From Nitrospira sp. (lineage in GTDB: Bacteria > Nitrospirota > Nitrospiria > Nitrospirales > Nitrospiraceae): a stretch of DNA of 64,000 nucleotides. The position numbers were made by a program, and so were the translations under genes. The stretch lies in assembly GCA_024998625.1 (NCBI GenBank), contig JACOEL010000011.1:62001-126000 (forward strand), given 5' to 3'. The notes beneath the pieces are model-generated. The model was not told the origin of the DNA and did not search any database. It saw nothing but the letters and a program-made list of their open reading frames with translations. Below, in pieces: positions 53,533-62,180 of this stretch. The number at the start of each line of letters is the position of its first letter. Position 1 is the stretch's first letter.

Positions 53533-54299
53533 GGCTGCTTCACCATCCTGGCGCAAAGGCCGATGTACCACCGGCTCGGGAGCAGGGTCAGGCACTTGAA
53601 GAGCAGACTGAATCGCCGCGGGAAATGAATCTCCGGCTTCCGGGCCTCGATCCCGTCGACGATGCGTCGGGCTGCGTCCTCGGCTTCGATCCGAAACGGC
53701 ATCGGGAAATCGTTCCGGTCGGTCAACGGTGTCCGTACGAACCCCGGACACACGACCGACACGCTGATACCCTCGCGCGCGAGATCGACTTGCAGCGATT
53801 CGAAGAGGTTTTTGATCGCCGCCTTCGACGCCCCGTAGGCTTCGGAGCGAGGCAACCCGCGATAGGCCACCGTACTGCTCATCCCCACGAGCTGCGGCGC
53901 CGGTGACTGCCGCAGCAGCGGGAGCGCCGCTTCAATCCCATAGACCATGCTCAGGAAGTTGGTGCGGATCGTCCGCTCGAACAGCGCACCGTCGAATGCC
54001 GCTACATCCACGTACTCGCAGGCGCCGGCGTTGAGAAAGGCAATGTCCAGGCCCCCTGCACGGAGGTGCATGTCGTTGACCGCGCGGTGATTGGCGGTCC
54101 GGTCGGTCACATCGAACGGAAGCGCCGTGACATGATCGTCTCCGCATTCACGGACGAGCTCGTTGAGCGCCGATTCGTTCCGCGCCGAGGCAAAGACGGT
54201 GGCCCCACGACGAACGAGCTCCAGCGTGACCGCCCGGCCGATACCGGTCGAGGCGCCGGTCACCCACACCCGTCGCGCATTGAGGCTGGGTCGGCTCAT
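53529..54299 (-). CDS. Short-chain dehydrogenase/reductase
   Basis: 256 residues, classical SDR. Cofactor motif VTGASTGIGRAV at the N-terminus, NAGACEY, then Ser in GMSSTVAYRG and the catalytic YGASKAAIKN (YxxxK). NAD(P) binding is clear, the substrate is not. It lies in the lipid-modification operon between the NTF2-like and FAD-oxidoreductase genes. Confidence 0.9.
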   Translation of the reverse strand: MSRPSLNARRVWVTGASTGIGRAVTLELVRRGATVFASARNESALNELVRECGDDHVTALPFDVTDRTANHRAVNDMHLRAGGLDIAFLNAGACEYVDVAAFDGALFERTIRTNFLSMVYGIEAALPLLRQSPAPQLVGMSSTVAYRGLPRSEAYGASKAAIKNLFESLQVDLAREGISVSVVCPGFVRTPLTDRNDFPMPFRIEAEDAARRIVDGIEARKPEIHFPRRFSLLFKCLTLLPSRWYIGLCARMVKQP

Positions 54300-54302
54300 G
54301 AA

Positions 54303-54719
54303 TCACACTCGGCCTTTGATCGTCCGTATGAGCATGCCGATCAGCGGAAGCTGCTCGTACACCATCGCACCGGCATCGAAGTAATCGCGGTGGTAGAACA
54401 CCTTGTCTCGAAAACGAATGAGCGTCGAACCGGGAACCGTCACCACCGCGCCGGCATTCAGCCTCGGGTGATTCAGCTGCATGGTCCAGGTCAACACGGC
54501 GCAATTGCCTTGCCGGACATCGTCCTCGAACCGGAATGAACAGGCCTCCACCTGCGCATAAAGCACAGCCAGATAGTGGCGCAGGGCGGGGAGTCCGGCG
54601 ATCCGGTGAAAGGGGTCTTGAAATTCGACGTCGTCGCTGTACAATTCGTTCAGCAGTCCCAACGAGCGAACCGTCAGTCCGCTGTAGATCTGCTTGAATC
54701 GTTCGACCACCGGTTGCAC
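54303..54719 (-). CDS. NTF2-like (SnoaL-type) protein
   Basis: 138 residues. The cone-shaped NTF2 fold is suggested by YSDDVEFQDPFHRIAGLPAL near the N-terminus and the pattern of alternating strands. It may be an isomerase or a carrier of a hydrophobic ligand. Such a gene occupies the same place, beside the SDR gene, in proteobacterial photo-oxidative-stress clusters. Only three bases separate its stop from the SDR start. Confidence 0.8.
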   Translation of the reverse strand: MQPVVERFKQIYSGLTVRSLGLLNELYSDDVEFQDPFHRIAGLPALRHYLAVLYAQVEACSFRFEDDVRQGNCAVLTWTMQLNHPRLNAGAVVTVPGSTLIRFRDKVFYHRDYFDAGAMVYEQLPLIGMLIRTIKGRV

Positions 54720-54799
54720 GACAGCGGATTCCTCTCCTGCTCTTCTACGAAGGAACCTGACGGACGGATTCTTTCAGCGCTCTCCGTCGATCACCGGCG

Positions 54800-55396
54800 T
54801 TAGCCCCCCTCCCGCCGGTGCATGAGCCCCTCTTTCAACGCTTCATTGATCGGATCCGGGCCGAGCCAGATGGCGAAGTAAGCGGCGGCGAAGTCGGCCC
54901 CCTCCACAATGCCCTTCCGCTCGCCGTTGAAGGCGAGTTCGGTTCCGACTCCGGGGAGATAGGTCAGCCCGTACCGGTCCCCCGGCTTCACGTCCTGATA
55001 GAGCCGATGGAGCTGCTCGATGCGAGGCTTCAGGCGCGTGATCGCGGCTGGCGACACATTGTCGGCCAGCACCTTCATCGCCGCCCGCCCGAAGTCCCCG
55101 GCCTGGATGGCTCTGAAGTAAGACAACTCCAAACGCTTCGGCACATCATCCAACACGCGCTCAGGTTTCGTCCCCGGCGCGAGATACAGTGCCCCGACAT
55201 ATACCGTGATCGTGCGCAGAAACTTCGCTACCCCCACCCCCTGAAGCGGCATCGGCAGGGGACCGGCGTGGAACGTCTCGGCAAACGTCACGCCTTCGAT
55301 TTCAACCGCTCCGCCGACAACGGGCGAGGACACGAGCCCCGAAACCGCCAGCCCGATGACGACGAGCCACTCTGACATGTTCCCTGGTCCGTGCAT
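54800..55396 (-). CDS. Chalcone-isomerase-like exported protein
   Basis: 198 residues from ATG 55396 (GGGAG seven bases upstream; an ATG directly before is possible). Residues 1-30 form a signal peptide. The rest has the bacterial chalcone-isomerase-like pattern: IEGVTFAETFHAGPLPMPLQ, LRTITVYVGALYLAPG, and a C-terminal ADFAAAYFAIWLGPDPINE. The plant enzyme activity is not implied; bacterial members are probably fatty-acid-binding or lipid-related. First gene of the lipid-modification operon. Confidence 0.82.
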   Translation of the reverse strand: MHGPGNMSEWLVVIGLAVSGLVSSPVVGGAVEIEGVTFAETFHAGPLPMPLQGVGVAKFLRTITVYVGALYLAPGTKPERVLDDVPKRLELSYFRAIQAGDFGRAAMKVLADNVSPAAITRLKPRIEQLHRLYQDVKPGDRYGLTYLPGVGTELAFNGERKGIVEGADFAAAYFAIWLGPDPINEALKEGLMHRREGG

Positions 55397-55462
55397 CATC
55401 CGACTCCCAGGTCACCCCTGACCGGCATCCCGGCCGCGCCTCTCCGTACCCAGGAACTCCGG

Positions 55463-55972
55463 TCAGGAGAATCGCCGCACCTGCTCGGCCAGCGTCCCGG
55501 CAACCAGGCTCAAATCAAACGGCCAGGCATAGCGTAACTCGACCCCGGGATACTGCGGTCGAAGATGCTCGAGGATTTCAGGAATCTCGACTTCCGAATG
55601 CGAACCGCCCGGCGTGAACATCGTAGTCGCCACCGTAATGTGAGTTGCCCCCTGCTTGACGAGTTGCTCGACCGACTCTTCCAGTGTGGGGGCGCAAAAC
55701 TCGTTATAGGCCACGGCGAACAACACATCGCCCAGGTTCGCGCGCAATTGCGCCGCCACCGCTTCAAGCCCGGCCTGATACGGATCCGTCTCGGCGTTCC
55801 TCGGCCACTGACGGATTTTGGCATCCAATTCCAGTTCTTCGGCCGAGGCCGGTTGTTTCGCCGCGCGCCGCTGCCCCTCCAGCCGTTTCAATTTCGTCAC
55901 CAAGTCCTGCGGGCATCCTCTGGGGATACCGCCATGCCCGACGAGAATCACACCCTGTCGCACTGTTGCCAT
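55463..55972 (-). CDS. CbiX/SirB-type chelatase
   Basis: 169 residues from ATG 55972, with AGAGGAG upstream. The start GVILVGHGGIPRG has one conserved His and FTPGGSHSEVEIPEIL the other; both are metal ligands in sirohydrochlorin cobalt- or ferrochelatases. EFCAPTLEESVEQLVKQGAT is also typical. No cobalamin or siroheme gene is adjacent, so the tetrapyrrole substrate is not determined. The upstream region contains an unusual insertion rich in charged residues (about residues 25-60). Confidence 0.82.
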   Translation of the reverse strand: MATVRQGVILVGHGGIPRGCPQDLVTKLKRLEGQRRAAKQPASAEELELDAKIRQWPRNAETDPYQAGLEAVAAQLRANLGDVLFAVAYNEFCAPTLEESVEQLVKQGATHITVATTMFTPGGSHSEVEIPEILEHLRPQYPGVELRYAWPFDLSLVAGTLAEQVRRFS

Positions 55973-56011
55973 GTCATCGCTCCTCTGATTGAAATTCACA
56001 CCTGCTTGCAC

Positions 56012-56379
56012 TCACATCGACATCGGGAAATCCAGATACTCCTGGAGATTGGTCTTGCCGTAGCGGCTCGCCGGGTACACCTTCCGGATGAGTCCGGCCA
56101 CCAACGCCATTGCCTTTTTGACGGCCGGCGCCTTCTCGGGGTCGGTGGCAGGAAGAAGGCGGACAGTGATGGTCGTCTCGTGCCGTTTGAGCTGAATGAA
56201 AAACTGCGCGCCGTACCCGGCTCGATCACGACCGCATCCAGCAGCACTTCTCGTCCGCTTCTCGCCAGGTAGCACTCCTGAACCTTCACAATCTCCCCCT
56301 CCGCTCGCTGCGACATCGGAGCGAAAGCCTGGTACACATCCTGGAGTTCACCGGTCGATTCGATAACCGCGTGCGGCAT
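56012..56379 (-). pseudogene. Conserved-looking small gene split by an apparent frameshift
   Basis: The frame from ATG 56379 reads MPHAVIESTGELQDVYQAFA and remains protein-like to about residue 54 (VVIEP). It then turns into Ser/Arg-rich shadow sequence. A second frame continues as GYGAQFFIQLKRHETTITVR and ends DFPMSM at 56012. A single added base in the GGG near 56215-56218 would join them into about 122 residues. It is therefore a true frameshift mutation, programmed slippage or a sequence error. The family is not recognised. It lies between the DUF523 protein and CbiX. Confidence 0.6.
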
Positions 56380-56391
56380 GGCCGCTCCTTT

Positions 56392-57345
56392 CTAGACATG
56401 ATTACGGAGCATCAACTCCTTCGGATGCGGATTCAGATACACCTGTTCGCGAATGTACTCGACATCGAGGAATTGTACGTAGTGTTTGATCAATGTCACC
56501 GGAACAATCAGGGGCGTGAGTCCCTGGTGATAGTCCGCGATCACACTCAACAACTCGGCCTTTTCCTGCGCATTCAGCCGTTCCTTGAAATGGCCAAGGA
56601 TGTGTTGGAGCACGTTGACATGTTTTCGCACCGTCGCCTTCGCCGCGAGAGCCTGCATAAACAGTTCGCCGTACCGGATGGCCAGATCCTTCGGGCGATA
56701 CTCCTTCACCTGCGCAGCAAGGCGCCCAAGCTGGCGATAATGCGGAGCGCTATGGGCCAGGAGCAGATATTTGTGGATCGTATGAAACCGCACCAACGCC
56801 TGCCTCGTGACGCCGCTCTGCATCAGATCCTGCCAACGACGGTAACAGAACACCCGCTCGATGAAGTTTTCCCGCAGGAGCGGATCGCAGAGCCGCCCCT
56901 CCTCCTCCACCGGAATGAGCGGAAACCGATCGAGAAAGGCGCGTGCAAATAATCCCACACCCTTTCTACCCGGCATGCCATGCTCGTTGTATGTACGAAC
57001 CCGCTCCACCCCGCAACTCGGCGAGTCTTTCTTGAATACAAACCCGGACAAGTCCAGCTCCTCAAGATCACTCAGGCGCTTCATGGCCATCGTCTCCAAC
57101 GCCAGCGTGTGGTCTCGCCCGCTTTTGATGGCGACCAGCCGCGGCTGTTGGGGATTGCCGATGAGTCGCATCGCGTCACGCGGGATGCCGAGCCCGGCCT
57201 CGACCTCCGGACAGACCGGCACCCACTCCACGTAGCGGCCCAGAACATCGGTCAGAAACACGTCCCGCTTGTGGCCTCCATCGAAACGGACCTCCTCGCC
57301 AAGTAGACACCGGCTGATGCCAAGGCGAAGCGGAGTGGTCACCAT
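56392..57345 (-). CDS. DUF523 and DUF1722 (YbgA-like) fusion protein
   Basis: 317 residues from ATG 57345. Residues 1-150 are DUF523, with LGISRCLLGEEVRFDGGHKR, VPVCPEVEAGLGIPRDAMRL and KKDSPSCGV; conserved cysteines may bind a metal cluster. Residues 180-310 are DUF1722 (FHTIHKYLLLAHSAPHYRQLG). This fusion is often adjacent to photolyase genes. Start overlaps the photolyase stop by seven bases, so the two are translationally coupled. Confidence 0.88.
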   Translation of the reverse strand: MVTTPLRLGISRCLLGEEVRFDGGHKRDVFLTDVLGRYVEWVPVCPEVEAGLGIPRDAMRLIGNPQQPRLVAIKSGRDHTLALETMAMKRLSDLEELDLSGFVFKKDSPSCGVERVRTYNEHGMPGRKGVGLFARAFLDRFPLIPVEEEGRLCDPLLRENFIERVFCYRRWQDLMQSGVTRQALVRFHTIHKYLLLAHSAPHYRQLGRLAAQVKEYRPKDLAIRYGELFMQALAAKATVRKHVNVLQHILGHFKERLNAQEKAELLSVIADYHQGLTPLIVPVTLIKHYVQFLDVEYIREQVYLNPHPKELMLRNHV

Positions 57346-58787
57346 GGCTTCACCTGCCCCTTTCCGAGATCCAAATATTCTTGGCGCGCTTGCCGATGGT
57401 CCACGATCGGCTCCGGATAATCCGATCCGATGCGGCATCCGGCCCGCACTTGTTCCACCGGCGGCATCAGGCTCGGCTCATGAATCCATTTCGTCGGCAC
57501 GCGCTTGAGTTCCGGGATGTAGCGGCGAAGATATTCCCCCTCGGCGTCGAACTTTTCGCTCTGGATCCTCGGATTAAAAATCCTGTAACCCTGCATGGCA
57601 TCCGTCCCCGTCGAGGCGCACCATTGCCAGTTGCCGTTGTTGGCCGCCAGATCGCCGTCTACGAGCCGCGCCATGAAATAACGCTCTCCGCTCTGCCAAT
57701 CGATCCGGAGGTCCTTCAGCAGAAACGAGGCGACCACCATCCGCACGCGATTGTGCATCCATCCCGTCTGGTTCAATTGGCGCATGCCGGCATCCACAAT
57801 CGGGTAGCCAGTGCGGCCCTGAGACCAGGCCGCAAACAACCGGTCACGCTCAGGTCCCGCGGGTCTGGACTCGGGAAGTCCCGGCTTCACTTTGAACGGC
57901 CCATGCGCCACGTGGGGAAACGCCGTGAGGACTTGCTGAAAAAATTCCCGCCAGACCAGTTCATCGATCCAGGCGAAGACGTCCGCGCGCGACACCGCGC
58001 CGCCTTTTGCGAGCGCGTTCAGCGCCGCATGCACCAACGTGCGCGCGGAGACCGTCCCGAAGCGCAGATGGGGTGACAACTTCGAGGTGCCGTCGGTCGC
58101 CGGAAGATTTCTGCCGGTCACATACTGATGGACCGGGCCTCCCAGGAACCACTGCAGCCTGGCATGCGCAGCCTGTTCACCCGGCTCGATCCACATCGGC
58201 ACCGACTCATATCCCAGATCCGTCACCGAAGGCCATTCTCGCGAGTCCGGAGCCGATGCCTTGCCGATCGGCGGAAACGAGGGAATGTCGAGCAGAGGCG
58301 GGGCAGCGGCTCGCCACTTCGCCCACCAGCGGTCGCGATACGCGCTGTAGCGCTGAAACGGATCTCCGCTCAGCCCGCGCACTTCCTCTGCTTCGAACGC
58401 GACATGGTCCTTGAACGTCTTGACCGTCCGGCCCTGCTGCGCCAACCGCTGCTGAATCGTACGATCCCGCTCCAGCGCCGCCGGTTCATAGTCCCGATTC
58501 CAATACACCGCATCGACCTTGAAATCAGCCGCCGCCTGCATGACCGATTCAACCGGATCGCCCGACCGCCAGGCGAGGGACGCACCGTGCTCGGCGAGTG
58601 ACCGGCACAACTCCTCCAGACACCCCAACATGAACCCGACGCAGGTGGAACCGAACGCGTGGGAACGCAGCAGCGGTTCATCGAACACGAACAGCGGCAC
58701 GATCTCCCGACATTCCTGACAGGCCGCCGACAGGGCGGGATTGTCACGGAGCCGGAGATCTCGACGAAACCAGACCAGACCCTTCAT
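57339..58787 (-). CDS. phrB: Deoxyribodipyrimidine photolyase
   Basis: 482 residues from ATG 58787 (MKGLVWFRRDLRLRDNPALS). It uses light and FADH to split pyrimidine dimers. The N-terminal antenna-binding domain (about 1-130) is followed by the helical FAD domain. FAD-contact and electron-transfer regions are visible in LSPHLRFGTVS, VWREFFQQVL, GYPIVDAGMRQLNQTGWMHN and WQWCASTGTDAMQGYRIFNP. The start overlaps the upstream gene as ATGA. A light-dependent repair gene suggests exposure to light. Confidence 0.94.
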   Translation of the reverse strand: MKGLVWFRRDLRLRDNPALSAACQECREIVPLFVFDEPLLRSHAFGSTCVGFMLGCLEELCRSLAEHGASLAWRSGDPVESVMQAAADFKVDAVYWNRDYEPAALERDRTIQQRLAQQGRTVKTFKDHVAFEAEEVRGLSGDPFQRYSAYRDRWWAKWRAAAPPLLDIPSFPPIGKASAPDSREWPSVTDLGYESVPMWIEPGEQAAHARLQWFLGGPVHQYVTGRNLPATDGTSKLSPHLRFGTVSARTLVHAALNALAKGGAVSRADVFAWIDELVWREFFQQVLTAFPHVAHGPFKVKPGLPESRPAGPERDRLFAAWSQGRTGYPIVDAGMRQLNQTGWMHNRVRMVVASFLLKDLRIDWQSGERYFMARLVDGDLAANNGNWQWCASTGTDAMQGYRIFNPRIQSEKFDAEGEYLRRYIPELKRVPTKWIHEPSLMPPVEQVRAGCRIGSDYPEPIVDHRQARQEYLDLGKGQVKPW

Positions 58788-59215
58788 AGGGGAACCTCGG
58801 GGGAGGAGGAGGCCAGCCGCTGCGCCGGAGGGACAGGATCGGCGAACAGAATTCGCCGCCAGGCCACATAACAGAGAAACAGGGCCGTGGTAGCCATGAA
58901 GCCCGTGCGCAACTGATGGAAACCGAATTGAAACTGGTTCATCAATTCGCTGATGAGGCCGAAGCCCCCATAGGCCATGGCCAACCCCCAGGCCCACGGG
59001 CGCAGAAACAGAAACCCGTAACCGATCAGAAAATGGACGGCCGGCGAATGCAACTTGACCACATAGGCCAACGGACCGGTGATCGTGACGCCGAACAGTT
59101 TCAGCGCGTAGGCGGGAAAAAATTCGATGATCAGCACATCGATCAATCCCACCAGTAGAAAGAGCGCCCCGAACAGTTTGATATCGATGCCCCGTGAAGT
59201 CGTTTGCCCGGTCAT
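58784..59215 (-). CDS. Membrane protein upstream of photolyase
   Basis: 143 residues from ATG 59215, with AAGGAG upstream. Four predicted membrane helices (LFGALFLLVGLIDVLIIEFF, LIGYGFLFLRPWAWGLAM, FGLISELMNQFQFGF, FMATTALFLCYVAW). Family not recognised. Its coding end overlaps the photolyase start, so it is translated together with it. Confidence 0.7.
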   Translation of the reverse strand: MTGQTTSRGIDIKLFGALFLLVGLIDVLIIEFFPAYALKLFGVTITGPLAYVVKLHSPAVHFLIGYGFLFLRPWAWGLAMAYGGFGLISELMNQFQFGFHQLRTGFMATTALFLCYVAWRRILFADPVPPAQRLASSSPEVPL

Positions 59216-59263
59216 GTTCTCATGCTCCTTCCCCGCGGACGGACTCCCTGGCTCCGTGCTCAT

Positions 59264-59788
59264 TCATCGACCCCAGGAATCCGGGAATGCCCGCCACCAT
59301 TCGGTGGGATGTGTCTGCCGCCACTGCGCCTGCTCCTGCCAGAGCCGGTCGGCCGTGGCCTTGCTCAATCGCACCGCCATCGCGGCGCTGACATCGGATT
59401 GCTGGCGCACGCTGGTTTGAATCATTTCCTTCGCCATGCGAGCCAAGCCGCCCGCTGGATCAACGAGATCCTCCGTGTGCCGATAGGCGAGGTTCAGATA
59501 CAACTGTTCCACGGCCGTCCAACTCTCATCCTTGGAGAGCTGTTCCAGGTAGGCATCGATCGCCTGGTAGACATAGGTGAGCTGCAGGTAGGCTTCTGCT
59601 GACGGCCGTTCATAAATGGCCTGTTCACAGGCCTCCAGCGCCCGGCGATAGTCGCCCGCCATCAGGAATAACTCGGTTCTCTCGATGATCGAGGTCCGTG
59701 AGACGGGCACCGTCTGTCCCTGCGCCTCGGCTGTGAACTGTCCGGCCACGATGATCGACAATCCGAGCGCCGCGAACATCCGCTTCAC
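59264..59788 (-). CDS. Exported TPR-like protein
   Basis: About 174 residues from GTG 59788, with AGGTGG four bases upstream; ATG 59779 is also possible. Residues 1-25 form a signal peptide. A TPR-like helical pair follows (TELFLMAGDYRRALEACEQA, IYERPSAEAYLQLTYVYQAI). The C-terminus is Trp- and Arg-rich (TPEWW-like end, FPDSWGR). Unknown function. It lies 8 bases from the PDZ gene. Confidence 0.65.
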   Translation of the reverse strand: MKRMFAALGLSIIVAGQFTAEAQGQTVPVSRTSIIERTELFLMAGDYRRALEACEQAIYERPSAEAYLQLTYVYQAIDAYLEQLSKDESWTAVEQLYLNLAYRHTEDLVDPAGGLARMAKEMIQTSVRQQSDVSAAMAVRLSKATADRLWQEQAQWRQTHPTEWWRAFPDSWGR

Positions 59789-59795
59789 ATGCCAC

Positions 59796-60278
59796 CTATC
59801 GGCCTGTCCCGCCGTGTGATCCCATTTGTCCTTTGTACAGAGTCTGGCCAGAAACACGGGTCACGGAGACCTCCCGCGAACCGCCCTCGCCTTTCACCCC
59901 CAACTTCACCGCGGACCCGGGCTCGCCTCGGACCATGAGCGCCACTTGTTCGTACGTCTTCCCGGTCACGGCAACACCGTCTACGGTCGTCAGCTCATCC
60001 CCTTGCTTCAGGCCGGCCTTCTCCGCCGGTCCATCGGGCAACACCTGCGCCACATAGAGCACCGCAATCTCACCCACACGCTCCGCCCCGACATGTAGCG
60101 ACACTCCGATCACGCCATCCGGAATCGTGGCTTCCAAACTGAACGTGGGTGCCGGAGCCCCTGCCTTCTCATGCCCGTCGCTCGCCCGAGCTGTGCCGGT
60201 TGCGGCAGGCGAGTGGCTCAGGCAGATGCTCAAGAATCCTACGACCAAGTAGACGGAGGTATTGTTCTGCTTCTTCAT
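59796..60278 (-). CDS. Exported PDZ-domain protein
   Basis: 160 residues with a signal peptide (MKKQNNTSVYLVVGFLSICL). A single PDZ domain spans about residues 50-145, with VAQVLPDGPAEKAGLKQGDE and the ligand loop GVSLHV. No protease domain is attached. It may bind C-termini of envelope proteins. Neighbours on both sides are also exported or membrane proteins on the same strand. Confidence 0.8.
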   Translation of the reverse strand: MKKQNNTSVYLVVGFLSICLSHSPAATGTARASDGHEKAGAPAPTFSLEATIPDGVIGVSLHVGAERVGEIAVLYVAQVLPDGPAEKAGLKQGDELTTVDGVAVTGKTYEQVALMVRGEPGSAVKLGVKGEGGSREVSVTRVSGQTLYKGQMGSHGGTGR

Positions 60279-60300
60279 CGTCCATCTCCCTTCGTGACAA

Positions 60301-60783
60301 TCAGAATTGACGCGTAACGCCCACCAAACACAAGCCTGCCACCAACACCAGCGAGTTCAGATATAGAGACCGTTGATGCAATCGATCCCAGGCCTGCTTC
60401 AACGTCGCATCGACGACCCCGTGCTGTTCCTGTTCCTTCAGTCGATCGCGCATCGCGTTACTCTGCGGAGTGAGAGGCGACCGGCAATAGGATTCTGCCG
60501 CGAGAATGAGCAGCCAGATCCCGCCTGCGATCAGCACCGGCAGATTCCACCCACGCGTAGTCCCCAGCACAGCGACCGACAACAGCCCGGCCGCTGCGGC
60601 TCCCATGCCAAGTACATAGTAGGCAGGAAAGAGCCGGCGGACGACTTTCCCAAACGCTTCCTGGTCCAGATTCTTGGCCAGAATCGGCGCCACCACAAAC
60701 GACAGCAACACGACCTTGCCAATCAAGACCGCAACAGCCAGGGCCTGCAGGTACTGCATCACCGGGTCGAGGAAGGCAGACAT
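60301..60783 (-). CDS. DUF4149-like membrane protein
   Basis: 160 residues, four predicted helices (ALAVAVLIGKVVLLSFVVAP, YYVLGMGAAAAGLLSVAVLG, LPVLIAGGIWLLILAAES, LYLNSLVLVAGLCLVGVT). The middle loop has NAMRDRLKEQEQ and a following WDRLHQRSLYLNSL. This is the layout of DUF4149/TMEM205-like proteins, whose function is not known. Its first 25 bases overlap the end of the SDR39U1-type gene. Confidence 0.7.
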   Translation of the reverse strand: MSAFLDPVMQYLQALAVAVLIGKVVLLSFVVAPILAKNLDQEAFGKVVRRLFPAYYVLGMGAAAAGLLSVAVLGTTRGWNLPVLIAGGIWLLILAAESYCRSPLTPQSNAMRDRLKEQEQHGVVDATLKQAWDRLHQRSLYLNSLVLVAGLCLVGVTRQF

Positions 60784-61697
60784 GTCTGGTCCTCCTTGTT
60801 GACGATCGCCCGCAAGGCCGGCTCCAGGGTCGGATAATGGAAGGGATACCCCCCGGCTCTCGCCTTCGCCGGATCGACACGTTGTCCGGTGGTCATCAAC
60901 GTCCCCAACTCACCTAGCCCCAACTGTAATGCGAAGCCGGGAACCGGAAGCCAAGAAGGACGGTGGAGCACCTTGCCGACTGTGGTACAGAACGTCTTCA
61001 TCGTGACCGCCTCCGGCGCCACTGCGTTCACAGGGCCGGAGACGGTCGGCGTGGCGATGGCCCATTGGATCAGGCTCAGGAGATCCGCCCGGTGAATCCA
61101 TGACACCCATTGCGTGCCGGGGAGCACCGGCCCTCCGGCAAAGAGCTGAAACGGCCACAACATCTTCGGCAAGGCGCCACCGCCCAATTCGAGCACCATC
61201 CCGGCCCTCAGCAGTACGACACGTGTTCCGAATTGATCGGCTCGCAAGGCCTCCGTTTCCCAGGCGGCAGAAAGCTCGGCGAGGAAGCCTTGACCGAGCG
61301 GCGAACGCTCATCCAGAAGCCGATCATCGCTCGGGCCGTAGTAGCCGATCCCCGATGCGCTGATCAACAGGGGAAGGGGGACGGACCGGGCGGCCACTGC
61401 GTCCACCAGCAGTCTGGTCGACACAATCCGGCTCTCCGTCAGGAGCCGCTTGCGGGCCTCCGTCCATCGCCGTTCGGCGATCGGCGCACCGGTCAGATTG
61501 ATCACGACGTCCGCAGACTCCACCTCAGACTGCCACGGCCCAGAAGAACGAGCATCCCATTCGACACACCGGACGGAAGCCTGTGGCGCGTGACCGGTCT
61601 TGCGGCTCAGCACCACCACTTCATGCCCCTGGCGCGCTAACTCTTCGACCAACGCATGGCCGATGAATCCTGTTCCGCCGGTGACGATGATCTTCAT
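60759..61697 (-). CDS. TIGR01777-family NAD(P)-binding epimerase-like protein
   Basis: 312 residues from ATG 61697 (MKIIVTGGTGFIGHALVEEL). The extended SDR fold shows the cofactor motif and the family segments VINLTGAPIAERRWTEARKR, SASGIGYYG and WVSWIHRADLLSLIQW. The Tyr of the SDR YxxxK motif is not evident, as is usual in this family. It corresponds to YfcH/SDR39U1 proteins. Substrate unknown; often found near photolyase genes. Confidence 0.88.
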   Translation of the reverse strand: MKIIVTGGTGFIGHALVEELARQGHEVVVLSRKTGHAPQASVRCVEWDARSSGPWQSEVESADVVINLTGAPIAERRWTEARKRLLTESRIVSTRLLVDAVAARSVPLPLLISASGIGYYGPSDDRLLDERSPLGQGFLAELSAAWETEALRADQFGTRVVLLRAGMVLELGGGALPKMLWPFQLFAGGPVLPGTQWVSWIHRADLLSLIQWAIATPTVSGPVNAVAPEAVTMKTFCTTVGKVLHRPSWLPVPGFALQLGLGELGTLMTTGQRVDPAKARAGGYPFHYPTLEPALRAIVNKEDQTCLPSSTR

Positions 61698-61729
61698 TTG
61701 TCTGCCCTCCCGTCTGACGCAGTCCACGA

Positions 61730-62089
61730 CTACGGTGCCCCGTCCTGGTCAGCCTCATCATTCGACTCCTTCACACTCTCGTCCGAAGCTCGATCGTCCG
61801 ATGACTGCCTCACAGGCCTGCTGTCGGAAACGGCCGTCACGCGCTGGCTGAACTTTCTCTGCTTTGTACCATACAGCAGGTTTGGCGGCGGGCTCCGGCG
61901 ATTCTTCAGGATGACCGGGTCGAGCACCTCGCCGCACATCGTGCAATGCCATGCCGTAATATCGATCTGACCGGTATCATCAAGCAAATCGATGTAGTGC
62001 TGTGTCAACAACAATCCTCCGCAACGCGGACAGATGTGATGCCCGGGCTGCGGAGTGGAGAGAGATTCTGGTGTCCCATGTGTTTCCAT
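61730..62089 (-). CDS. Small zinc-ribbon protein
   Basis: 119 residues from ATG 62089, with GGGGGTT upstream; a longer frame exists but lacks features. Two Cys pairs, CPRCGG and CTMCGE, about 30 residues apart, form a probable zinc ribbon. The rest is hydrophilic and acidic (SDDRASDESVKESNDEADQD). No enzymatic motif. It may be a nucleic-acid- or protein-binding factor. Confidence 0.6.
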   Translation of the reverse strand: METHGTPESLSTPQPGHHICPRCGGLLLTQHYIDLLDDTGQIDITAWHCTMCGEVLDPVILKNRRSPPPNLLYGTKQRKFSQRVTAVSDSRPVRQSSDDRASDESVKESNDEADQDGAP

Positions 62090-62180
62090 TGGAACCCCCG
62101 ACTGGGAAAAAAATGGACGACCACGAACTGAACCGTGCCCACTGCATGCGACTGCTCCCGTTCCGGTGCCCACCCATGCC

